A DNA stretch of 64,000 bases. It comes from Colletes latitarsis (lineage: Eukaryota; Arthropoda; Insecta; Hymenoptera; Colletidae). A program made the translations under genes and the position numbers. Positions 1-12,760 of the stretch are shown piece by piece (the stretch's first letter is position 1; each line of letters starts with the position of its first letter). The stretch is taken from NCBI RefSeq assembly GCF_051014445.1, contig NC_135137.1, forward strand, positions 34,597,501 through 34,661,500, read 5' to 3'. The notes below the pieces were generated by a model. That model did no database searches. It saw only the letters and a program-made list of their open reading frames with translations, and was not told the origin of the DNA.

Positions 1-1105
1 GCCTCTGTTAAATTTTGAACGCCTCGATCGAAACTGTCAATGTTGAGCATACAAGAATATTGGCCAGACAAATTAATATTGCACGTTAAACTGCACGTCA
101 TGATGAATCATGGCTTATAATTGGTTTCCTCAAATACAGTAAATTGTTTGTATCATCGTCAACATTGATTTATATTTATTCTCGGGGAACTGCCACTATA
201 TATTGAAACGGGTCTCCAAATCATTCAAATTTGCTAGTGTTTATTCCCAAAATTTCTTTTAAAACATATAAATGAACGTAGCTTATAGCATACTATTTAA
301 AAATTAATTCTCTCGAAAAATTCAAATCGAATTCTCGTTTCTTAACGAGCATCGAACGTTGAGAAACAAGAAACTCCAGGCTCTATAGTTGGATCATTTT
401 TTATCTCGAGGAGAAAGAATTACGTATTATGCAGAATTCGATCGAACGCAATGGACGTTGTCGTTTTCTAATTTACGTTGGTCGCCTCGAATCTTTCGCA
501 GAGTGAAAGTTTCTCGTTCATATCCATCGATTCGTTGTGCAAATATTCCTTCAAATTAAACGACCACCACGTTCCTCAAATGCCTTGGCGAGTCTTGCTC
601 CGGGAGCGTCGTTAACGTCGACTTTCATCTTTTCTTTTTGGCTGGATCTACGCACTCTTGTAACGCTCCGACGTAGATTTCGTTTCGAACGAGCCAGTCA
701 ATCATCGACGTTTCTCGGTTAATTGCGATCGTTTCGAACGAAGGGAGACCGTAAGGTCTGAGATCTATCTTTGTCGCGTCTCGAACCGTTGCAGAACCTT
801 GTGCAACCCGCTAGCAATTTTCCGCATAGTGGCGGTAGAAGTAAACGGAGAAACGGTTGCCGTTATCTCACATCGGCAAAGCTATACAAGATGCTTAGCC
901 TGGGATCTACGTACCTTGCTCGTGACTATGCCGTAATCTGGTTTCGTTTAACCCCCTGGAACGTAAAACTATTTCGGACCTGTAACGAGAATGATATTTG
1001 ACTGTAAAGGATGCTTTAATGCGAACGTCTCCCGCGAAACGAGATCAGTTTATTCGTAGTCGATCTTATCGAGAACTTTTAGTTTAAAACTGACTATTTT
1101 TCTAC
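1..1105. other. Unassigned AT-rich DNA with no supported gene
   Basis: This stretch has only short open frames, the longest 76 codons at 771-1001, which begins with a non-ATG codon. None resembles a protein family I know. There is no repeat shared with the rest of the window. It ends at the TATA that flanks the first inverted-repeat element. Confidence 0.5.
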
Positions 1106-1109
1106 TATA

Positions 1110-1626
1110 CAGGGTGTTCGGCCACCCCTAGGAAAAATTTTAATGGGGGATTTTAGAGGCCAAAATAAGACGAAAATCAAGACTACTAATTTATTGATGA
1201 AGGCTTTGTTAAACAGTTATTAACGTTTAAAGTTCCGACCGTACTGAATTTTTTTCTCGAAAATGCGCAAGATTTCGAGGGTATGTCTATTCACCAAAAA
1301 TGATTGTAATTGACCTCCACAACCGAAAATAATTTTTCCAAAACGATTTGAAATTTTTTTTTTCCGTCGAAAAATTTCATACCTTCTCGAATTTTTTTCT
1401 AGAAAGTGCGTAGGATTTCGGGGGTATATCTATTCACCAAAAATGATTGTAATTGACCCCCGCAACCGAAAATAATTTTTCAAGAACGATTTGAAATTTT
1501 TGAATTTAATTGTTAATAACTTTTTAACGTGGTCTCCATCAACAAATTGGTATTCTTGATTTTCGTCTTATTTTGGCCTCTAGAATCCCCCATTAAAATT
1601 TTTCCCAGGGTTGGCCGAACACCCTG
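1110..1626 (+). mobile_element. Complete non-autonomous DNA transposon (MITE-like), family 1 copy A, 517 bp
   Basis: The element begins CAGGGTGTTCGG and ends CCGAACACCCTG. Its two ends are inverted repeats of roughly 115 bp that differ at about a dozen positions. TATA lies directly outside both ends (1106-1109 and 1627-1630), so the target duplication is TATA, or TA in a preferred TATA context. There is no open frame that could encode a transposase, so it must have been moved by an enzyme from elsewhere. The interior holds two direct copies of an AT-rich module (starts 1246 and 1389). A TA-type target points to the Tc1/mariner group, but that is inference because no transposase is present. 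Orientation is set by matching the internal module to copy B. Confidence 0.93.
1246..1500 (+). repeat. Two direct module repeats inside family 1 copy A, period 143 bp
   Basis: Each module is about 112 bp. It starts GAATTTTTTTCT, passes through a run of G and the core CACCAAAAATGATTGTAATT, and ends GATTTGAAATTTTT. Unit 1 begins at 1246 and unit 2 at 1389, with a linker of about 31 bp. The same module occurs in copies B and C, so it belongs to the element and was present before the copies dispersed. Confidence 0.9.
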
Positions 1627-1630
1627 TATA

Positions 1631-4600
1631 ACGGATGAGATTTTTATGAGAAACGATTGTGCCCATTTCAAATATTTTCAGTGTTTCTCTTGCAATTAAG
1701 AAATAGTAGCAATATATTTCTTAGGCTGAGCCAACGAACATTTTCGCAAAATTTCATCAAAATTGTCGTCTGGCAGTTCGCAGTGTTCTCTCGCGAGCGC
1801 AAGGTAATGTCGCGATCTAATTAAACACGGAATTGCGATGTTGAACACGTATCGCGCGGTTAATCAGTGTAACGCCAGCTCGCGACTACTGCGTGCATGA
1901 TTGCACCTCATCGTTTCGTTCGATTTTAAGTTTATCCACGCCTTGCGCGACACGACGCGACGTCGCGATTCCTTCGAGATCGAGTTTCGCGTTTCACCTG
2001 TGGCCTAGGCGACGCCGTAAATCAGGGGACGGAATCTTTGAAAACTTCATCGAGTTGTGCGCCGCGTCTTCCTCTTCCGGTTGTGTGCCACATTTCGAGA
2101 CGGTTTCTCGCGAATTTCCGAGTATCTATCTCTCTTTTCGTCTGGGAACAACGCAGAAACTATGCGCTCGTCTCGCCGCGAGAATCTGCAACTTCGAATT
2201 TCACGTCTCGTTACTCGACAATTACAACAGACGCGGTCAAAATTACTAGCCCGATATTCATCGATGTTATAGAGATGAAATTTGCTGCTTCAAAAAATGA
2301 AATATTCTTTTTTATCGTTGATAATAAACAGGCGAGACATTTTAATATATCACCCACTGCATCAAGAAAAAAAATTAAAATGTGTATAATATTATATAAG
2401 AAGGTAGTACGGTGATTATTTACCAGAGTTCTCTCTCCGGATTAAAGAATTGACGTAACAGGGCTGGCTCTTCAACTTGTAGCAAAGTAACTTGTACTCG
2501 ATAATTAATTAAAAGTCTATCAGAGAGGAAACATCAGAATAAAATTATATTTTTTTTTAAGCACGAAAGGAATACTCTTGGTATTATTAAAGTTTCTGCG
2601 AGGTTATAAGTATATAATTGATGTTAATGACAAGATTGAATGTAGAAGTATAAATTAGATCTTACAGTCACCATATCCATAAGCAGAAATTAGCAATCTC
2701 GAAGGTAGAGTACTAGTTGGATGGTTGGAGATGTCTTACATTCTCTGTCTGCTACTGTTTTAGATAATTAATTTTAACACTCGCGTAAGGAGGAGAATTA
2801 TCTGTTGAGGAACATATGTATTTGCAGCTGCATACCTACAGCAGTATCAATAGGAAGCTCCTGCATAGTTCTGTCCTAGTAAATGCTATTCAGGAACACA
2901 TTAACCACTACATAATCTCTTAGCTTGTAATTATACCTAATAGTTATACGACGAGTATCAGGTGCATGCTTCGTAGAGTGTTTTAATCGTATAATTTCGT
3001 TGTTACTGTACCGTTTCACGGTTGTAACGAGCACCTGCAATTCGTTATTTAAAAAATTATTCAGAACAGATGGGAAACCCTTTTCACACATAAACGTGGA
3101 GCAATTAAAAAACTGTGAATTTCCGGTTTAGAGAATTTCTTACAAATGAATTTTTCGTCGATCTTTTACACACATTGGGTCGTTACTCCTTTCTCTTATC
3201 GCCATTGTTTGCAGCCAGAGTGAAGCAAATGTTATTCACAAACTTCGAATAAAAATGTTAGATTCATTCGTAAGCTTCCGTTCATAAATTAGAATCTATT
3301 AACCGGGGCTCTTATTCGTTATTTGTGAATAAACTTTGTTCCAATCCGAGCGACGCGATTTCCATTGTTTCTAGCTTCGACAGAAAGTAGAAAGGCCTTC
3401 TCAAAAAGGAGAAGAAAAAAAGTAAAAGAACAGAAACGAAAGGAATGTGAAGACCGCTCGTTTCGGAACGAGAATTTCACATATTCGATCGTGTAATTCT
3501 TTCTACTTCTCATTCTTCCTCCTTCCTTGTCGCGAGTAATAAGATACTGGGTTTTATAACTTCCGGTTAGTTTTATTTTTTATCGAAAGAGCGTTCCAAG
3601 AAGATGAAATAAAAGTATACCTTTTGAATACCAATCAAACGATAGATAAAAGGAACGTAATTTTATAAACGAAACAAATTGAAAGCGACTTGGATTAAGT
3701 AGTAATATTATTGAAAAATCTTTTGATCCATATCGTTCGTAATGGGCGTGGATTAATTATACTGTTCATTCTTCAGACACGTAATGCCATATCTACGATC
3801 TACAAGATTCCTTTGCAACGTAAGAACATCGATCGACGATATTGTTTTGCAAGTACGAACGAAAACCAGTGATTTATGAAAATATGCTTTGCTTTCAGCA
3901 TTTGTGGCGAGGAAGGGAAGGGCACGGATAATTTGTTCGCGAATAAAATTAACGCCGACAGAAACGTTAATAACACGCGTGATTCCGAGTCACTAATTAA
4001 AAGATTTACGCGATAATGCAGCGGCCGTTAAGAGCCATACTGCTTGCGAAATAGTTTTCCAAATGCGATTCGCTTATTATACGCGGTTAATGTACGCCGT
4101 GGACAAAGGCGCGAGTTATAATTTAACACAAAAGCGTGGCAAGTCCCTGATAAAAAGAATGGGGAAGTCTTTAAAGCCTTTAGCGCGCAATTATAACTGC
4201 ACTTTGTAACGGCGTGCTGTTGTTACTATTTATCATCTCGTTCGTAGAAATTTCTACCACGGAATCTTTCGGAACGAACGACGAAGAAAATTGCGGTAAA
4301 GACAGAAGAATATATGCAGCCGTTCCTTTTTTTGCGTTTTATTACTCGTCTATCGTCGCGTTGACCTGAATTGTTAGCGATTTATTCAAATCTTAGTTTA
4401 CTTAAATTTTTTTGGAGATTGCTTTGTAATTTAAAAGAGAATCGAGTGACTAAAACGATCAATTATTTCTGAGACACTACAGCGTAACAGAGTGATTCTC
4501 GTTTACTTCTCCGTTTCATCTCAAACGATCGCGGCATCAATGGGAGCCTGCCATTGTGTATCGGTACATATTCTTGCAAAGCAGTTGCTCTGTGAATTGG

Positions 4601-4771
4601 AACGACTTTCTCCTAATTACTTCCGCAGATTGAACGTACGTCGACTTCGCGTGATTACATAGTTATACTTCATTCTCACCGATAGATGTGTTACTTCCGA
4701 GTATTGCTATAGCCTTATCTGATCGGTCGCACCAGGCGTTTACATTATGCAAACACTTATATTGAAATTAT
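1631..4771. other. Unassigned DNA with no supported gene
   Basis: A CpG-dense patch near 1760-2250 carries overlapping open frames of up to 125 codons on one strand. They show no domain, no signal sequence I trust and no family resemblance, and their overlap in several frames argues for chance openness. The rest is AT-rich with only short frames, such as 71 codons at 2876-3091 on the minus strand. No tRNA-like, rRNA-like or tandem structure was seen. Confidence 0.5.
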
Positions 4772-4912
4772 GAACGATTTGAAATTTTTTAATTTAATTA
4801 TTTAATTACTTTTTAACGAAGCCTCAATTAACAAATTGATATTCTTGATTTTCATCTTATTTCGTCTAAAATCTCCCATTAAAATTTTTCCCAGGGGTGG
4901 CCGAACACCCTG
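4772..4912 (+). mobile_element. 5'-truncated family 1 element (right end only)
   Basis: From GAACGATTTGAAATTTTTT to the terminal CACCCTG this matches the last ~140 bp of copies A and B, including the inverted-repeat arm ending CCGAACACCCTG. The left arm and both internal modules are missing. About ten bases are deleted within the arm compared with copy A, where GGCCTCTAGAATCCC has become GTCTAAAATCTCC. The sequence after the end is TATG rather than a clean TATA. It is an old, broken copy. Confidence 0.85.
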
Positions 4913-5446
4913 TATGTTAAAGAATTTAATTTTCTTTCGATGTAAGGGTCCGTCTTCTTTTCCATTTTCATTCGTATCTCTTTCGTTTCTTGTCTATGGT
5001 CAATGAAAGCTCTTGCTTTTGACTTGACTTTTTCTCGTCACTGTCTATGGAATAAACGAGAATTAATCAGCATTCACATAACACGATGTACTCTGTTAGA
5101 GCCAACGGAAAGATACATACAATTTGTTTAATATTTTCCTTTTTATTTCCACCGAGAAAGTCTCCTTTCACGTTCCGTTCCGTGGGGAAAGAACCGAAGA
5201 AATCTCATTTAAAATCATGCCTCGGAATGGATTTGCTACGATTAAGAAAGTATAATTGCAGCGAAAATTTAAATCGCCCGTCGCGATTCCACGTCTCTTT
5301 TAAACGCTGTACAATTCATTAAAAGACCGATAACAGAATTTTCTCGGCTCTTTAATTTTTCGCGAGAGCGAAACTGAGTAAACGTCGCGGCGCTTGGTAA
5401 GGCGATCGATGAGCTTGCGGCCGGGCCAATGACTTACGATTTGCAC

Positions 5447-5493
5447 GAAAGCTTTTCAGATTTTTGCACACTTTTGTACAACGAAAAGCTTTC
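5447..5493. repeat. 10-bp perfect inverted repeat (hairpin), 27-nt loop
   Basis: GAAAGCTTTT at 5447-5456 is matched by AAAAGCTTTC at 5484-5493. Each arm also contains the palindrome AAAGCTTT, so the same ten bases read nearly the same in direct orientation. No transcript or known RNA family is indicated. Confidence 0.5.
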
Positions 5494-8478
5494 AGGTGGT
5501 TTGGAATAATACATGCTGCAAAGGATTCGCCGGGTTCTATAGCAAACGGGCGCTGCTCTTAACCGACGACTGATTGAAGCTAAGCTCTTATCTGATCATG
5601 CAATACGTTGTCATTACTTTTCTTCTATCTGAATTTATTTATAATCCCATCGTTTCATCTCAATTTCACCGACATTAGCGATATAATGATAATAATACGC
5701 CTTTGTTGGATAAAGGTCTTTATCAAGAGTCATGAACAAAAGAAGTACGGTGAAGAGAGACGAAATAATACAAAGCAATTGTACCCTCGACAAGTATCTT
5801 GACCATAATGCAACGATGGAGGAATTCACGCTGCTCAAAAGAAGTTGGTCTACGTTAGCAGATCGTCAGAAGGGTGAGTCAAATATTACTAAGCTTTTTA
5901 TTAATGCTTCGAGCGAATAGTGATGCTTATAGTCACAAGGAGATATGTATACGCATATCTAGGATATTGTAGATCCTGAATTAAGTAATAAATTACCGGA
6001 AAATTGTTTAGATTCTTGCGATATCGTAACAATTACTTGTACTACTTCTTAATATTTACATACTCTCGATGCAACAACGAATTCTTCGGATTAATTTCGA
6101 TCATGTTTGATATTGACCACGTTGGAATTAAGTACAGAAATGTGCATGTAACTTGAACAGACGCTTCACTAGTTATCTCGTTTATTAGAATTTCAGCACT
6201 GTGCTGATGATAAGTTCGCGTTTAATTATCCATAAACCGTGTCCGATTCGAACGACGATGTTCTTTTTATATCCGATCTCAGCGTGCTCGATTTCATTGA
6301 TTGCTCGCCGCACGGGTATTTCAATGTAAATTATTTCTGCCAAGTTGCGATGCTTTTTTTCCATCGATCGATCGTTTTATCGGGTACTTTGCCCGAGATA
6401 AAAGGAACAATGATATCAGAGCTCTAATTGGAGGCGTCCACTGTATTTTATCGGTAAAACAACCTGCCTTGTCTAGACGAATTCCCCGAGCTCCTAGACT
6501 CTCGATCTTAACGTTAGAATGGGTTGGACACTGAAAGATATGCTGGCATCCCTCTATCCTTGAAGTCCCTACGGGATACCATGGTTGTATCATGAACATC
6601 GATGTAAGTACATCGGTGTGTAATGAAATACACCACGTAACAGCGAATTCGATTCCGCAGTAACCGGTTCTGTGTAGTTTTGTCATTCTAGTTTTAGAAA
6701 TTACATTTTTCATCTACTTCCGGTCTACAAGCAGAGTCGAGAAAAGTATAATTCCATTACACTATCACGATACGATTATATATAATTATACGGCAATTAT
6801 TATCTAATTACCGTCTGATTATATTTTATTTTGTTTCCTCAATCCTCATTATATTATTTTATTCATGAAAATATTATCCGATTCGTAATTAATTTTTACG
6901 ATTAAAATAGTTAACGTGTCGGAAAGAATTACATGCGTCTCTATAAATTTAATCGCAACTGTTCAGCGGATATAATGTGCGAAGTGATAAAACACATTTA
7001 TCGTATACAATATTAAGGATTCGCGTCAAAAGATATCGTAAAAGCAATATTTTCTTTTTGGGTAACTGTCACCGTGACAGTCGTTAATTACCTATAAAAA
7101 CCGAAATTGATGTTTTTGACGCATCGTATCGCGATGTTTTATGCAGTTCGGTTAATTGCTGGGATGCGAGAGAAAAATCGATTCATATATGATGAATTAT
7201 ACAAACATTACGGAATATCGAAGTATGTGACGTTTGCTACACAAAGAGAATGAAAATTACGTGGAAAAGTCGGGAGTTATTTTTTCAAATATTCCAATTC
7301 GGTTAAACTTTTTCAACCTCTCTCTTATGGGTATTTCCAAGAAGCGACTCGAAATGTTTTTGCTAACGCGATTATCACACGGTCTGTTCCCGTATCGTTA
7401 AAAGGTCGGTCCGCATTGTTCGGGCTTATTGTTAGGATCTTCTCGTTGTTGCGAGCGGCATCGAAAATGTTTCGAATTCTGCGACGACCTGGTCGCCCGT
7501 GGCATCGATCGTTCGAACCCAGGAACAATTGGCTGCGCTTCAATTATCCAAACCGAATTTTCGCCATCTGCACGATCCGAAAGTGTCGGATTATTACGGA
7601 AAATCCTATTGGCAGTGGCGTGCTCGCCACAAAAGCATAAATAGGGTCGTGCCCGAGCACGATCTGGAAATCGTGAATTCGCCAGTGGCCGGGTTATAAT
7701 TAGTTAATTGCATTCGAAACGATGTATCTTTACCGAGCGGAAATTCGAACGGTTATACGGAGTTAATTAAGGACACGTGGCACATCGAACGCGATCGCCT
7801 GTATTTTGTCTTTTTAACGAATCAATCGTTGAATGCTCTCCTTGTTATCGTACTCGTCTACGGTTATTGTTAAGTATCGAGAGAATTATTTTAAACAAAA
7901 CTTTGTAGAAATTATCGAGTAACCAAAAATATTCTACACGTATTTTCTTATTCACTCGTTTCCATATTAAATAGTACTGAAATATAATTTTGCTTATAAA
8001 TCCAGCGTACGCTTTCCAATCGCGAAGAAACATTCGATACGTTGCTCTTTCGTAGAACTATCGTCAATGGCGTGGAAACTCGATCTCTCTAATTTTGGCA
8101 CTTCGGTCCCTTCGGTGCTTCCACTCCAGAATTATTCTCGCAAAGGAATTGCGTTTACCGCCATGCTCGTTCGTTTCGATGTTCGCTTGGTAAGTCAATG
8201 GCTCGGCGCTCGTATTCTATTTATTTAGCGTGCAGCGACCTTTTTTTCGGTATCGCATTCCGTTTCTTTAAAAGCATTGAAATAGTATCAGGATTCTTGT
8301 AAACGAACAAAGGAGAGGGTTACAGGGTACGGTAGTGTTATTGGATCGTGGTTCGACTTTCTTACGATCAGACTTTCTTTACGGATAGATTCCTCGGCTT
8401 AACATTCTTCACGAATGTCGTGCGGGGGAGTTTGACTCTTGGTTGTTCACTTGCTCGGAAAGGGCCCGGCTATAAGTC

Positions 8479-8519
8479 ACACACGACGTACACACATACC
8501 CACACAAGCACACACGCGT
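8479..8519. repeat. Imperfect CA-rich simple repeat
   Basis: A run of CACA units broken by CG, TA and CC steps follows a CTATAAG at 8470-8476. It is a degenerate dinucleotide microsatellite. It lies just upstream of an ATG-started open frame (8529-8729) that I do not recognise. Confidence 0.6.
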
Positions 8520-11500
8520 GACGAGACGATGTCGACGTTGGTGTGCACGTCGTCGCTGGGAGAAAGTTATTTGGCTCAGTCCGCAAACGCTGATAGAAGT
8601 TCCACAAGAATTCTTGGTTTCCCGTGGAACAAGTACTTGGAAAATCTACAAGGTGGACTTTACGATTTCACGATCGGTCGAGGCACCGGTACGAGCACAC
8701 ATCGAAAATTACGCCGGCTAGCTCCGTAAGATATACGCGGTGTATAATTTTGACGTACGATACCATCGTGGCTATCGAAGTTTGTAATATCTCGTATTGT
8801 TTGTCCAAGAATCCGTTTATACGGTAGCAACAACTCCCGAAACTTAGACATTGCGTACGTTCGAGCCTGTTAACGCTCACTTTGCTGCAATAACACGTTA
8901 TAGTTCCCGTTCGCGTGGATCAGCGTAAACTAGGTCTAATGAGAATTAATCCATGCTAATAAAACTAACGATTGGAAGACGCTTCAGCAGTCCATCGAGT
9001 ATACAGAAATAGTGAAGATAATTCCATTGTATTAAGAAATGGAAGATACCGTTAATAGTCGAGACCAAAAGAGGATTTGAATCAAATTAAGGAGGGTACT
9101 TTGGTTCTAATCCCTGAGTTAATTTAAAGTGGGAACTTGAGCCCGCTAATCCTGATGGATAAATGCAGAGAAGTATTCGTTTACCAACCGTCGAAACTGA
9201 GTATAATCGATTAACGATTAGGATGCTCGGGTAAGCAAAGTGCCATTAAAATAAACAGATCGTAGAAATTCTTTTTCTATCGGTACGTTCATTTTATTCA
9301 GAGCTCGTTCGCATTTTCTCAGACCGCGCGAGGGGTGTTCAAAAAGGAACCTTGTCTGGAATACGTGAAAACCAGCAATCAAGTTTGGCGTTATTTCTCC
9401 TGCGGTTCCTTAATTTCTGCCCCTTGCTCGTTTCTCTTCTCGTTTCGCTGGCCCGCAGGCAACAGTTCGTTGTGCGTTCTCGTTACAACATTCCAGTCTG
9501 TCGCTTTTGCTTCTTTTGCCGCTTCGATATCAAAAGCTTTCTGCCATTCTGTCGCGACAAAATTCGCGGCGTCATCAACGCGTGCACGATTCGGATGGTA
9601 GACGGAATACAATGAAGTCGGCACACAATCGTAAGAAATTTTCATCGATGTAGTGCTGTTTTAACGACGGACGTCCTCTTCTACTGGAAAAATGCGTTCG
9701 AAGCGTCGACGAGCTCTATAGGAATTTCTAAAGAATTTCTATGAATTTAAACAATGGATCGTGGACCAGGATTATTTCTAACTCGTATTAAAATCTTTCC
9801 AATAATTCCAAAATAATATTTTGCGAAACATTTTCATTAATTAATTGCAAATTTTCCCGCGGTATATCTACGTTCCCATCACGGCACAGTGTGTCGCTTT
9901 ATACCTCTCGTAAAGAACTGGCTTAAGCGAAATAAATTTACATTCTGCAATGTCCCCGTAATTAGCCAGATGATGAATGCATCGTTTCTTCGCTACGGGT
10001 CATGTACAAACGAAGTAAAGTAGTTTTCACGATGTATTACTTTGTCTCTGCCAAACAACGAAATATCCTTGACAATTGTGCAAAAGTTAAATAAACGGGA
10101 CATGAGTGTTCATTCATAAAGTAAAACTTTGTTTTTTTTTATGGTCGTGCGAATTGCTTTGTTTCGATTAAGAGTTCGTTATTTTGTTCGAGCGTTTATT
10201 TGTTTAAGAAGTACGCGACAACGCGCGGTAATTGAGCCATTTTTACTCAGTAATCGATGCTATGAAACGAGAATAATGTATATTATAGTATAAACAGGAA
10301 CAAAAGTTAGCGTCTGAAAATAACTTTTATTCGTAGAGCTCGCTTTTCAAGCTCTTCAAGAGTAAATTCAAGGTAAAATACATGTTCGTCGTTGCAAACA
10401 GTATGAGTTGATTCGATAAGGTAGTATCATTAAACCAGTCTACGAAAGCCTATTAAGTACTGCTAGAGTAACGAGCTCTATTCGTGAAATTCAATCATGA
10501 GAAGCCTAAAGAGTGTCGACAGATCGATTCGAGCTGATATCTTGTTTACGAAGTTGCCATCGCGAAGTTAGAATTGTTTAATGGCAAATTATACTTTGGT
10601 TTCACGAAAGATCCAAGATGATTCGCTAAAAATTAATAGCTTTACTTTCGTTGTTCTTTTCTTGTAAAGCAAAAAGTAAAGCCACTGTACATTGTTTGCG
10701 GTGTAGATGATATTATGGCGAAGATTGTACGATGTAATTGAATAACGCTGGCCTTGGTGGGGAATGTCGTTATAACAATTGGCCACCGGAAGTTGAGCGG
10801 CGTCTGAATTTGAGCCGAAGACAAATTTCCTCGGGGACCAGTCGGCGAATCAAGTTTTTAAACTCTCTGTTGGGAGGTTCGTTAGCGATAACTCGAGCAC
10901 GTCTGTACGCCGCAGGCGCGAGAACTTTTGAAAGGGTGGCGAGCCTTCGGAAATTACAGGCGACACGACCCTTTAGGGCGTATTCACAACTTTTTCTCTG
11001 TTGTAATTCAGAACGAAGCGTCTGACTTGGCGAATGCACTCGTTTGTGCCGAGAAACTCTTAAATTGATGCTTAGCGTTTCACTGGTCGTTGTTGCGATA
11101 TTGTATTTTACAAACGCGATTCGTTTCCCTTCGGCCAGTTAATGTTCATGCAATTTTTACAAGGAATTCGATCGCATCCTGGTTTAAGTTGAACACTTAA
11201 GGGAATCAAAACAATTTAATTCTTAAATTTAAATAAAAATATATTTGACGTTCTGTAGCTATTCGGGTTAAATTGCATTATCTGACCGATTATTTGTAGC
11301 GCGTAACTATATCGTAACGATTACAATTTCCAATTCATTATCGTCATCGATCACTGCCATGTGATAGAAACAGTTAATCCAACCACTAGAGAATACGATT
11401 CGAATGGAATATCTTCCCAATCCGTCAGCGCTGATTGTATGCTTTGAATCTGCTAATCAGAGGGAGATATATACCCCGTACCTTGTCATTAATCAGTCGG

Positions 11501-12577
11501 TTAATTGGGATTATTCCATCATTAGGTCTAGTTAGTCTTCGCCTTCGCCTTTGATAAACCAAATACACTGGTTGCACGTTCTCTAACGAAAACTCAAAAT
11601 ATTTATAGAATTGTTTAGACCAGAAATTTGCTCTTTTTTAAATATCTTCTGCATCAGTATTTTATTATTACGCGTAGTTTCCAAAATCTTTTTGCATTTT
11701 CCCATAGAAAAAAAATGTACTCCTTCGTCATTAGTGATCAATATAAATCTAAGGTGAAAGTGCAACCGTATTTATTTAAATAGCGACGTACGAAGTAACA
11801 ATTTCTTCGCCGTTCGGTCGTCGTAATCGTTGCCCCCGTCTTTAGGGGTGCCGTGAATCTCGAGTTTAACGGGATGTTGCATATTGTTTTATCGCGCGGG
11901 CATCTCTGCGCGATATACAAGACGAAGGCGGTAAAACTGCGGCCGGGGCACGGTGCCAGGGGCCGTTCTTTCGCGTCGATAAATCTGACCGAGTACACCG
12001 GCGTTTTAAACGCGATGTAAACCACCTGTAAAGTGCTCGACTCCGCGCGGCCAGGGCGCCAACTTAATTCGACGACCGTGCGTCGGCCCGGAACGACTGT
12101 TACACTTTTCGGCAAATGAGACTCGTTCCAACGTTTACTTTTTGTTGTTTCGCCGTCCAATATTACGCGAATGTTCGCGCTTTGCACGCCAAGCGTCGAG
12201 ATCCGTTACTGTTTCAACAACTGACGCGCTCCTGAAATTGTGTACTGCGTCGAGTTCAGCGATTCCAAACCACCTTTCGCTAAATTTTCACTTTTTCGGT
12301 AAAGATGTGACGTTTAACTTTGTTCGGTTTGATAAAGTACTAATATCGTTCGATCGTCGGCAAGGTATCGCGAAAATTGGTACGCGACTGTACGTTTCTA
12401 GTCGGTTGTTATTGTCGTGGCCCGAGCAGGACCATCTTTTACATTCAGAAAGAAAAGTGCCCGCTCTTATCGAGTTACTCGCGGCAGACGGAAGATCTAA
12501 TTTTTCTTGTCGTTCCTGAAGAAAATAAAGCGTTTCGAGTCCCTGAGTTCCACGGGCTTCCTCGCTGTTTCCGTGCT

Positions 12578-12597
12578 CGTGCGATTCAAATCGCACG
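12578..12597. repeat. 20-bp near-perfect palindrome
   Basis: CGTGCGATT and AATCGCACG flank a central CA, giving nine paired bases on each side. It lies in a CpG-dense patch about 130 bp upstream of a TATATAAG. A palindrome this long could be a dimeric factor site or a short hairpin, but nothing in the sequence decides between them. Confidence 0.55.
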
Positions 12598-12727
12598 GAT
12601 CTCAACAAGGTCGCAAACCACGATGTCAAGCTTTATGCCGGTCGTTTTACGAATCGTTTCTTGGGTATTCGGAAAGCCGCGTGGCCTTCTCTACGCTAGA
12701 ATCCCGCTGGATGACGGCACGAGGGGG

Positions 12728-12760
12728 TATATAAGAGGGATAATATCGTGTCTAGTGGGA
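12728..12760 (+). promoter_or_regulatory. Possible TATA-type core promoter (weak)
   Basis: TATATAAG at 12728-12735 sits in a G-rich context (GGGGG before, AGAGGG after). A TCTAGTG at 12751-12757, about 26 bp downstream, loosely resembles an insect initiator. No recognisable coding exon follows. The open frame at 12811-13119 starts with GTG, not ATG, so it cannot be taken as the product. TATA-like matches arise by chance in DNA of this composition, so this is only a candidate. Confidence 0.15.

Noticed and set aside
8471..8729. CTATAAG, CA repeat and an ATG-started 66-codon frame at 8529
   Set aside because: It has the order of a promoter and first exon, but the peptide is not recognisable, several frames are open here, and TATAAG is common by chance.
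11738..12187. 149-codon minus-strand open frame
   Set aside because: It starts with GTG, which is not expected for a eukaryotic gene, and the predicted protein resembles nothing known. It could be part of an exon only if homology were found.
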